Shown piece by piece: positions 15,248 through 20,724 of a stretch of DNA of 20,724 bases (the first letter of the stretch is position 1; each line of letters opens with the position of its first letter). The stretch is from DASUUR01 sp036373975 (lineage in GTDB: Bacteria; Patescibacteriota; Saccharimonadia; Saccharimonadales; Saccharimonadaceae). The stretch covers positions 1-20,724 of the forward strand of contig DASUUR010000054.1 of assembly GCA_036373975.1 (NCBI GenBank), written 5' to 3'. The notes below the pieces were generated by a model that saw only the letters and a program-made list of their open reading frames with translations, did not search any database and was not told where the DNA came from. The position numbers were made by a program, and so were the translations under genes.

Positions 15248-15919
15248 ATGAATATTATAAGGCAAAAAACATTCGATATTTCGGGGCACCACATTACAGT
15301 AGTGCAAACCTATGCCGATAGCAGCGGTGAAGACCTCGTGATGCCAGACGGCCACTGGGATATTATGGTGTATAGCTTGCAGAACACTGTGCAAGTACTC
15401 CTATTTGACAGACCATTACTGTAGCCAGTTAAAGTGCCCGTCAAAGCCGGGCAAGGGCAGCTGATTATATCCTTCCATGCCGGAAGCTATGTTGCCCAGA
15501 TCCCGCGGAGCGAGGATGGTGTACGCTTTTTGCCCGTCCACAACAATCGAACATTTGACATTGGGCCACACACCCTTGCCATCCCCACCTTTGAAACAGT
15601 AGAGGACACTGTACGTCACCTTATTGAACGTGGAATTTTACTACAGGATAAGGTAGTAGCAAGAACAACCCAAAACCAAAAACAAGGCGCCAGTATTCGC
15701 ACCGTGCAGCGCCAATTCCGGAATATTACCGGAATGACGCCACACTATTATGCGCAGGCTGCCCGCGCTCGCCAGGCAGTAGAGCTATTACAGCAAGGCA
15801 AGCCCGCCATAACAGTAGCCCATGAGTTAAACTACACCGACCAGTTCCACATGACTCACGCCTTAAAGAAATTTACCGGCAAGACCCCACGAGAAATTAT
15901 GCAGGGGAAGGGCAGTTAG
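15248..15919 (+). pseudogene. AraC-family regulator split by an in-frame TAG
   Basis: One frame runs from the ATG at 15248 to TAG at 15917-15919 but holds a TAG at 15422-15424 after 58 codons. The peptide before it (FDISGHHITVVQTY, MPDGHWDIMVYS) and after it (PVKVPVKAGQGQLIISFHAG) joins into a normal N-terminal ligand domain, followed by an AraC HTH (IRTVQRQFRNITGMTP, TVAHELNYTDQFHMTHALKKF). A CAG to TAG change would explain it. The second part could restart at a GTG at 15434 (161 residues). AAGGA lies five bases before the ATG at 15248, but the -10 box at 15231 would place the RNA start after it. It ends overlapping the convergent VOC gene. Confidence 0.75.
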
Positions 15920-16419
15920 GCGACGCGACGACGCATTTCTTGGTCAAAGGTCTCCTGAGCAATCTTCATTGCGTCAATATATTTTTGTTCACCGGAGCGC
16001 TTGCCCATTTCTTCAAGGCTGACGTTTTCGAATCGCGTTTGAATCCACCACACATTCCCCAGAGGATCACGAACGCGACCACCACGCTCACCCGTAAAGC
16101 CGTCCATCAAGTCAGTAACTTTCGTGGCGCCAGCCTCTAGAGCCTTAGCATATGTTGCGTCGACATCTTTAACGTAGATACGTAGGAATGCAGGCGTATC
16201 CGGCCATTCTTTTTGCGCATCAAACATTAGAAGCACAGAATCGCCAATGCGAACTTCGGCGTGACCAATACTGCCATCTGGATTGGGAACTTTGAGCTCC
16301 AGGTTCGCCTCGAAGGCCGACTCAAGAAACGTAATAAATTTTTCAACACCCCGCACCACAATATATGGATCGACGGTGCCGTAGTTTTCTGGTTGCCATT
16401 TTATAGGTTGGTTATTCAT
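15916..16419 (-). CDS. VOC-fold (glyoxalase/bleomycin resistance, PhnB-like) protein
   Basis: A 167-residue protein with the paired beta-alpha-beta-beta-beta pattern: DPYIVVRGVEKFITFLESAF at the start, HAEVRIGDSVLLMFD, a second half with LRIYVKDVDATYAKALEAGA and RDPLGNVWWIQTR. This is typical of PhnB-like VOC proteins, which bind a metal or drug; the substrate is not known. A short helical tail (about 135-167) follows. AAGGAGAG (16423-16430, minus strand) gives a strong Shine-Dalgarno signal for the ATG at 16419. Its stop overlaps the stop of the convergent AraC gene by a few bases. Confidence 0.87.
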   Translation of the reverse strand: MNNQPIKWQPENYGTVDPYIVVRGVEKFITFLESAFEANLELKVPNPDGSIGHAEVRIGDSVLLMFDAQKEWPDTPAFLRIYVKDVDATYAKALEAGATKVTDLMDGFTGERGGRVRDPLGNVWWIQTRFENVSLEEMGKRSGEQKYIDAMKIAQETFDQEMRRRVA

Positions 16420-16517
16420 ATTCTCTCCTTGTTTTGTTACATTCTTATTAAAATCTACGTCGAGCGAGAAAACATGTAAAAATGCGTCAATTCGGTGATT
16501 TGTCGACTACACATATA

Positions 16518-16546
16518 TTGGAGTTCGCACCCTCTTGGTCTACTAT
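16518..16546 (+). promoter_or_regulatory. Promoter of the DUF218 gene
   Basis: TTGGAG (16518-16523), a 17-base spacer and TACTAT (16541-16546) make the best two-part promoter of the window. It lies inside the longest open frame, which argues for a start downstream of it, at 16557. Confidence 0.55.
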
Positions 16547-16556
16547 TAAGGAACCT

Positions 16557-17384
16557 ATGCCAAGAACAAGTAATGTCGAATTACCATCAGCAGGTGAGCT
16601 CTGGGAGATTCTGGCTAAAGAATCCCAAAGGACTTCCGTACACTACGACTATCTGGAGCTTCGTCCAGATATATTCACGCCCTTTAAGGAACTGTGCCGC
16701 AAGCACAAAGCCGAGTGCGACTGGGTAGAGGAGTACGAGCAGATCGACCTTACAGAATTAGATGTTCGCTTGCGCGCATGCTTTGATAAACTCGAGAAGA
16801 GCATACTTGGGAAAACAGATCCACTACATGACAGCGTATATAGCAGCCTTGTCATAGAAAGAGCGCCACAAAAGGCCAAAGCCATATTTGTATTCGGCTC
16901 CCCGAACAATCTACGGGTACAAAAAGCGATCGAGCTATATAAAGCTGGTTTTGCAGACAAAATCGTCATAAGTGGACATGGGCCGTTCTATGCAAGTCAA
17001 ACGCAAAGCGAGGCAGAACGAATGGCCAAGGTGGCTATCCAGGCGGGCATACCGCGCGCTGCTTTGTTACTAGAGACCGAGGCTATCACCATACCAGACA
17101 ATGTAAAACGAACATTAGATGTTTTTGAAAAAATTGAGTTTAGGCCAACAAAGTTATTGATAGTCGCATCGCCATTTGTGCTTCGTCGTTGTGAAATGGA
17201 TTGGTATAAATTTACGCCATGGACAATTGAGACTATTCCTATTGCCGCTGCCTCGATGTCATACGATCTTACAAAAGAGGGTTGGACGACTACCGCTCGC
17301 GGTATTCGGGTAGTCTTAAACGAATACGCAAAGCTGGTTTTTGAAACAAAGATGGACTTATTGCGCCGCGATCTGACCGTTTAG
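16557..17384 (+). CDS. DUF218/YdcF-like family protein
   Basis: About 275 residues from the ATG at 16557. The DUF218 core is at the middle and end: AIFVFGSPNNLRVQKAIELY, then ADKIVISGHGPF, EAERMAKVAIQAGIP, and LLETEAITIPDNVKRTLDVF with TKLLIVASPFVLRRC. The family (YdcF, SanA, ElyC) includes envelope-linked proteins and SAM-binding members; here there is no membrane segment, so a cytoplasmic role is likely and the function is unknown. The N-terminal 90 residues are helical and not recognised. The frame is open back to an ATG at 16482, but the promoter at 16518-16546 and AAGGA just before 16557 favour the shorter form. Confidence 0.78.
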   Translation: MPRTSNVELPSAGELWEILAKESQRTSVHYDYLELRPDIFTPFKELCRKHKAECDWVEEYEQIDLTELDVRLRACFDKLEKSILGKTDPLHDSVYSSLVIERAPQKAKAIFVFGSPNNLRVQKAIELYKAGFADKIVISGHGPFYASQTQSEAERMAKVAIQAGIPRAALLLETEAITIPDNVKRTLDVFEKIEFRPTKLLIVASPFVLRRCEMDWYKFTPWTIETIPIAAASMSYDLTKEGWTTTARGIRVVLNEYAKLVFETKMDLLRRDLTV

Positions 17385-17416
17385 CCCTCTTGCTAAGTCG
17401 TGAATCGGTAAAAGCA

Positions 17417-17450
17417 GTGGGGCGGGTCGCTATTTGCGACACCGCCCCAC
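17417..17450 (-). terminator. Strong hairpin after unknown unit C
   Basis: GTGGGGCGG (17417-17425) pairs with CCGCCCCAC (17442-17450) and GTCGC (17426-17430) with GCGAC (17436-17440), with one bulged A and a TATTT loop. It begins three bases past the stop of the minus-strand gene at 17454. In that direction TGCTTTTA follows, a weak U-run. Confidence 0.65.
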
Positions 17451-17453
17451 ACA

Positions 17454-17783
17454 TCAGCCCTTGTCGGGATCGAGGGGGAGAGCCTTGACGCTGCCGACCC
17501 GCTTGGGCGGAACCAGTATTCGTGCGCGAACCGCCGAATCTTCACAGAGCCTCCGCCCCCCACCTAGGAGGCAAAGCATGCCTAGGTTGGAAGGCGTTTC
17601 AGCAATAGGCAATGCCAACCACTGTTCCTGCTCCCAGCGACGAGTGAACTCGACGGTCAATATATTGCGCCCGTCGGTCCGGGCTACCACCTGGATGTCA
17701 CCGATCCAAGGCGGAAGTAAAACCGTTGAGATATCCTCGCTCGGGCCGTAGTTGGCCGTCACCGTGCCGTGTTGGGTGCTCAT
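17454..17783 (-). CDS. Unknown protein, unit C
   Basis: A 109-residue protein I do not recognise. It is beta-rich with a PPWIGDIQVVARTDG strand pair, NILTVEFTRRWEQEQWLALP in the middle and a basic, proline-containing end. No signal peptide or membrane segment. The ATG at 17783 is chosen because AAGGAG (17788-17793, minus strand) lies just upstream; an ATG two codons before it is in another frame, and the longer open frame begins eight codons earlier without support. A CATAAT box at 17825-17830 (minus strand) and TTGCAA 19 bases further up could be its promoter, giving a leader of about 35 bases. Single-gene unit with a 3' hairpin. Confidence 0.68.
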   Translation of the reverse strand: MSTQHGTVTANYGPSEDISTVLLPPWIGDIQVVARTDGRNILTVEFTRRWEQEQWLALPIAETPSNLGMLCLLGGGRRLCEDSAVRARILVPPKRVGSVKALPLDPDKG

Positions 17784-17884
17784 GCATCTCCTTGTTGACC
17801 AAACCAAAGGGACGGGCAGACTATATTATGGCATACGTAGCAAGCATCCTTGCAAAACTCTATTGATCTGGTGCTGTAAAAGGC

Positions 17885-19000
17885 CTACGTTTTATGATCT
17901 TCGCCAACGCCGACAGCATTACGATCTGTCAATAATTTTTTACGCTCTACTGCACGATCAATAGCTAACTCTAGGAGTTTGGTAATAAGATCCGTATACG
18001 AAAGCCCGCTTGCTTCCCAGAGCTGTGGATACACGCTCATTTTTGTAAAACCCGGGAGCGTGTTGATCTCATTCACTAGAATCTCGCCTTGTTTTGTAAC
18101 AAACATGTCAACACGAGCCATACCCTCACACTCAAGCACCTTGAAGGTCTTTAGCGCTACTTCCTGTATGCGCAGGTTGAGTGCTGCGGGCAATCTAGCT
18201 GGTATTTCTATGGCTGTACCTTCGCCCTCCTCATACTTCGCATCGTATGTATAAAAATCCGCTTTAACAATAATACGGCCAGGCACAGACGCCTCAGGAT
18301 GCTGGTTGCCAATAATTGCACATTCTACCTCATCGCCATCGATAGCTTCTTCGACCAAAACCTTTCGATCATACCTGAAGCCCAGTGCTACTGCCTGCAT
18401 AAGCTCCTCTCTATTCGTCACTTTGCTCACCCCGATAGATGATCCCATATTGGCCGGTTTAACAAACAGTGGCGTGCCAAGCGTCGTAATAATCATGTCT
18501 GGATCAAACGCATCAGGATCTTTAAGCACGACGTACTTCGCTATAGGTATGCCAGCTTCATGCAGCAACCTCTTCATAACGTCCTTGTCCATACCTACCG
18601 CCGAGCCAAGTATGCCCGCTCCAACATAGGGGATGCTCGCCAGCTCTAGCAACCCTTGTACTGCACCGTCCTCACCAAGGGGGCCGTGGAGGATCGGGAA
18701 GATAACATCAGGAGTCTGAAATGACACCTTGTCTGCAGCGGCGATTAACTTATTATGACCACCCAGGGATAATCTAAGCTGGCTAACAGGGGAACTCTCA
18801 ATAGCCCCTACTGCTGCAGAGCTAGGCAGACTCCACCCTCCCTGCTTATCAATGCCAACAAGAACAGGCTCAAATTTATCCCTATCAATTGCTTCGAATA
18901 TATTCCCAGCCGATTGAATTGACACCTCATGTTCAGCAGATTTACCGCCAAATAGGATCCCGACTCTTAACTTGTGTTCGTTCTCTGAAATACTACTCAT
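17885..19000 (-). CDS. ddl: D-alanine--D-alanine ligase
   Basis: A 371-residue ATP-grasp ligase that joins two D-alanines for the peptidoglycan stem peptide in the cytoplasm. Visible blocks: GGKSAEHEVSIQSA at residues 18-31, HGPLGEDGAVQGLLE at 105-119, FVKPANMGSSIGVSKV at 179-194 for ATP binding, the Tyr-containing YDAKY at 252-256 typical of D-Ala:D-Ala enzymes, ARVDMF at 295-300 and NEINTLPGFT at 310-319 for Mg2+ and substrate. Length and order are normal for Ddl of the A/VanA group; the YDAKY segment argues for D-Ala rather than D-lactate, but this is not proof. It is transcribed alone; TATTGT ends six bases before the ATG, so the mRNA should be leaderless. Divergent from a TrmB-type regulator that may control it. 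Confidence 0.95.
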   Translation of the reverse strand: MSSISENEHKLRVGILFGGKSAEHEVSIQSAGNIFEAIDRDKFEPVLVGIDKQGGWSLPSSAAVGAIESSPVSQLRLSLGGHNKLIAAADKVSFQTPDVIFPILHGPLGEDGAVQGLLELASIPYVGAGILGSAVGMDKDVMKRLLHEAGIPIAKYVVLKDPDAFDPDMIITTLGTPLFVKPANMGSSIGVSKVTNREELMQAVALGFRYDRKVLVEEAIDGDEVECAIIGNQHPEASVPGRIIVKADFYTYDAKYEEGEGTAIEIPARLPAALNLRIQEVALKTFKVLECEGMARVDMFVTKQGEILVNEINTLPGFTKMSVYPQLWEASGLSYTDLITKLLELAIDRAVERKKLLTDRNAVGVGEDHKT

Positions 19001-19006
19001 ACGTCA

Positions 19007-19034
19007 ACAATACGCGTATAGTTACTATTTCCAA
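19007..19034 (-). promoter_or_regulatory. Leaderless promoter of ddl
   Basis: On the minus strand TTGGAA (19034 to 19029), a 16-base spacer and TATTGT (19012 to 19007) precede the ATG at 19000 by six bases. Both promoter parts are present, making it one of the clearest leaderless cases in the window. Confidence 0.6.
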
Positions 19035-19139
19035 ACTTATTGGATTTATGTGTGTTTTTCCACACCTGTTATTAATCTGTAGATTACATATTATCTAATA
19101 CTAATAGACTTATCTTGCAAACTGTAGTTAAGTGGTTGC

Positions 19140-19892
19140 ATGAACAGAGTTTTAGTTAACTGTTTACTGCAACTAGATTGCAACGAAAAACACATCAAAT
19201 TTTATACCGCCAATTTAGAGCTCGGTGCCGCAACGCTTGTTGAGATCACAAAGAAGGCCCGCCTACAACGCTCTACTGCCTATATAATCGCGGCTGAAAT
19301 GGTAGCCAGAGGCTTCGTAAACGAAGACCATAAAACGTACAAAAAGTTATTTACTGCCGCCGAACCCGACCTGCTCCTGCAAAAGCTCGAGGCTCGACAT
19401 CGACAGATTGGTCGCAGCACAATAGCCCTCAAGGAAGCTCTGCCTGAATTACGAGCGGCGCACCGCACAACGACCACACGCCCACGTGTGCGAACCTTTG
19501 AAGGGAAGGAGGGGTTGACCGCGGTATGGAAAGATATCTTGTCCGAACAGCAAGATATCCTTTTATGGACGAACCAAGAAACCGAAGGCCAGGTCTTTGG
19601 CAGAGGCACCCATGAACAATTCATTACTGAGCGTGTTGCAAAGGGCATTCCGATTAGAGTTTTAGCCGTGCGTAACAGGGAAGCCCAAGCGTTGATCAGC
19701 GACGATGCCACTTGTTTGCGGCAAACTAAACTGCTCCCTGAAGGAGTCTACTTTACGAGTGAAACGTATATTTACGGCAACAAGGTGGCCGTACTTGATA
19801 TAGGGAAGAATATATTCGGTGTCGTTACCGAAAACGAGCAGATAGCGAGCTCGCAGAGGGCCTTGTTTGAGCTCACCTGGGCGCAATCGTAA
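19140..19892 (+). CDS. TrmB-family transcriptional regulator
   Basis: A 250-residue regulator. Residues about 10-75 form the TrmB-type winged helix (LGAATLVEITKKARLQRSTA, then YIIAAEMVARGFVNED), and a helical stretch to about 115 looks like a dimer coiled coil. The C-terminal part (IRVLAVRNREAQALI, IYGNKVAVLDIGKNIFGVVTEN) resembles the phospholipase D-like sensor half seen in TrmB-like proteins. Such regulators are common in archaea and in CPR bacteria. It lies divergent from the D-Ala ligase gene with 139 bases between starts, so control of that gene or of itself is a fair guess. No Shine-Dalgarno sequence is visible at the ATG. Confidence 0.82.
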   Translation: MNRVLVNCLLQLDCNEKHIKFYTANLELGAATLVEITKKARLQRSTAYIIAAEMVARGFVNEDHKTYKKLFTAAEPDLLLQKLEARHRQIGRSTIALKEALPELRAAHRTTTTRPRVRTFEGKEGLTAVWKDILSEQQDILLWTNQETEGQVFGRGTHEQFITERVAKGIPIRVLAVRNREAQALISDDATCLRQTKLLPEGVYFTSETYIYGNKVAVLDIGKNIFGVVTENEQIASSQRALFELTWAQS

Positions 19893-19930
19893 TTCTTATT
19901 AGTTCTACAAATAATCTCTAGAGACATTCG

Positions 19931-19971
19931 AGCTGTGTAGAGCGCACGCAATTTGTGCGCTCTACACAGCT
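19931..19971. terminator. 17 bp perfect hairpin between convergent genes
   Basis: The arm 19931-19947 (AGCTGTGTAGAGCGCAC) pairs without mismatch with 19955-19971 around a 7-base loop. It lies 38 bases after the TrmB stop and 21 bases after the stop of the minus-strand gene at 19993, so it can serve both. Neither side has a U-run, so it may act as an RNA 3' stabiliser or a factor-dependent end instead of a classical terminator. Confidence 0.65.
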
Positions 19972-19992
19972 ACTCTTGGCCCGCTCGGCCTA

Positions 19993-20340
19993 CTAGTGAG
20001 CCTCGGCCAGGCGCTGCTGGATGGCAGTCACGATCGGGCCGAACTTGGGATCCTTCATGGCCTCTCCGACGGGCACGCGGCGCAGATTCCGGGGGGAGTC
20101 TCCTTCCTGGAGCCAAACGATCAGCACGATCACAGTGGCATTCCCGAAGCGCCGCTCACCGATCAACCGAAGCCCCCGCTCAGTGATGCCGAGCTTCTGC
20201 TCGGCGTGCTCTCGGGCAAGACGCGTCAACGAGCGGCCCGTCAAGCCCACCGGAATCTCCAGAGCGTCAGGCTCCTCAGATACCGGCAGCCAAACCTCGC
20301 GAAGGGGGTTGCCGCAGCAGGGAATCAAGACGTGGTCCAT
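19993..20340 (-). CDS. Unknown protein, unit D
   Basis: A 115-residue protein of unknown family, alpha/beta in pattern: a start with CCGNPLREVWLPV, helices around LTRLAREHAEQKLGI, a strand (NATVIVLIVWLQEG) and a last helix (PIVTAIQQRLAEAH). No signal peptide. The ATG at 20340 is set by GAGGAAGG (20349-20356, minus strand) eight bases upstream; the frame is open back to a TTG at 20367 that overlaps the leader. It is clearly GC-rich (40 of 60 bases in 20041-20100), unlike the AT-rich TrmB gene beside it. It has its own promoter, a leader of about 40 bases and a 3' hairpin, the same plan as units A, B and C. Confidence 0.75.
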   Translation of the reverse strand: MDHVLIPCCGNPLREVWLPVSEEPDALEIPVGLTGRSLTRLAREHAEQKLGITERGLRLIGERRFGNATVIVLIVWLQEGDSPRNLRRVPVGEAMKDPKFGPIVTAIQQRLAEAH

Positions 20341-20383
20341 GTGCTCAGCCTTCCTCGATGTGATCAATCATTGAGCCAACATT

Positions 20384-20411
20384 AGTGTAGCATGCTATGT
20401 GTTGAATACAA
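20384..20411 (-). promoter_or_regulatory. Promoter of unknown unit D
   Basis: On the minus strand TTGTAT (20411 to 20406), a 16-base spacer and TGcTACACT (-10 hexamer 20389 to 20384) form an extended -10 promoter. The leader contains an 8-codon open frame from an ATG at 20372 that runs through the Shine-Dalgarno sequence and stops before the gene. Confidence 0.55.
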
Positions 20412-20473
20412 TATATTTGACAGGGTGAAAAATAGGATTGTTAGACGATCTTTTTAACTGAGTCGAGACGATA

Positions 20474-20479
20474 TATAAT
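20474..20479 (+). promoter_or_regulatory. Leaderless -10 box of the Nudix gene
   Basis: A consensus TATAAT ends six bases before the ATG at 20486. No Shine-Dalgarno sequence is present. A -35 is not clear. Confidence 0.6.
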
Positions 20480-20485
20480 CACGGC

Positions 20486-20724
20486 ATGCATGCAAAAAAA
20501 TACCTTGACGTTAACCAATTGGAACATATTCCTGAATCACACGATCTTATTACATGGCGCGTATCCGCCTATGCCGTAGTTACACATGAAGACAAAATCC
20601 TCTTGGTCAAAGAAGATTGGAGCAACAACTATGAACTACCAGGCGGGGGCATAGAATCCGGCGAAGCCATTACCTCTGGCGTGATTCGTGAATGCCAAGA
20701 GGAAACCGGCGTGTCAATAGCTCT
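20486..20724 (+). CDS. Nudix hydrolase, 3' end cut by the window
   Basis: The first 79 residues of a Nudix protein. The Nudix box GGIESGEAITSGVI followed by RECQEETGV fits GX5EX7REUXEEXGU with the metal-binding Glu residues present (Cys at the first U position). A strand with KILLVKEDW and the turn YELPGGG precede it. Nudix enzymes cleave nucleoside diphosphates linked to another group; the substrate is usually set by residues after the box, which are missing here. The start is set by TATAAT six bases upstream. Confidence 0.9.
   Translation, partial: MHAKKYLDVNQLEHIPESHDLITWRVSAYAVVTHEDKILLVKEDWSNNYELPGGGIESGEAITSGVIRECQEETGVSIA

Noticed and set aside
15422..15424. TAG recoded as an amino acid
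   Set aside because: TAG ends several other genes of the window at sensible places (for example 3967-3969 and 4900-4902), so general recoding is unlikely.
5693..20453. Shared 13-mer TTAGACGATCTTT near the promoters of unit A and the Nudix gene
   Set aside because: Several 13-base matches are expected by chance when both strands of 20 kb are compared, and the two lie at different places relative to the promoters.
1..20724. CRISPR array, transposon ends or replication origin
   Set aside because: No regularly spaced direct repeats, no transposase or integrase frame, and no dnaA-box cluster were seen.

Overview
The window reads as a stretch of a small-genome bacterium of the Patescibacteria (CPR), most plausibly Candidatus Saccharibacteria (TM7) or a close relative. 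This is inferred from gene content and style: a TrmB-type regulator, tail-fibre-like proteins that open with MARLPxPGxDxGTWG, almost no multi-gene operons, and mixed AT-rich and GC-richer genes. TGA is used as a stop (positions 8048-8050 and 17454-17456, minus strand for the latter), so the TGA=Gly code of Gracilibacteria/SR1 does not apply. No rRNA, tRNA, CRISPR array or transposase is visible.

Layout. 1-3969: a truncated uracil-DNA glycosylase-family gene divergent from a MazG-like pyrophosphohydrolase; a Fic enzyme; a decayed, frameshifted reading frame; a SAM methyltransferase divergent from a tail-fibre-like gene with a broken frame. 4041-7381: a terminator, a short-chain dehydrogenase, an alpha/beta hydrolase, and two unknown GC-richer genes that share a 68-72 bp structured element beyond their stops. 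7529-14572: a surface or phage-like block (two MARLP-type proteins, two right-handed beta-helix proteins, a LamG-domain protein) with an AraC regulator inside it. 14639-17384: YdeI-like protein, an AraC gene split by an in-frame amber codon, a VOC-fold protein and a DUF218/YdcF-like protein. 17454-20724: two more unknown genes with 3' hairpins, D-alanine--D-alanine ligase divergent from a TrmB regulator, and a truncated Nudix hydrolase.

Two expression styles coexist. In many genes a -10 hexamer ends only 5-8 bases before the start codon, so the mRNA should be leaderless; three divergent pairs have back-to-back -10 boxes in intergenic gaps of only 21-36 bp. A second set (four unknown genes, the hydrolase and the VOC protein, all on the minus strand) has a clear Shine-Dalgarno sequence and room for a leader.

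The best candidates for something undescribed are (i) the four single-gene units built as promoter, leader with Shine-Dalgarno, small unknown ORF and 3' hairpin, two of them sharing a 39/40-identical hairpin element, and (ii) the tail-fibre/beta-helix/LamG block, whose proteins look made for surface attachment but which lacks any visible phage or injection-machine core genes. Both are inferences from one window.
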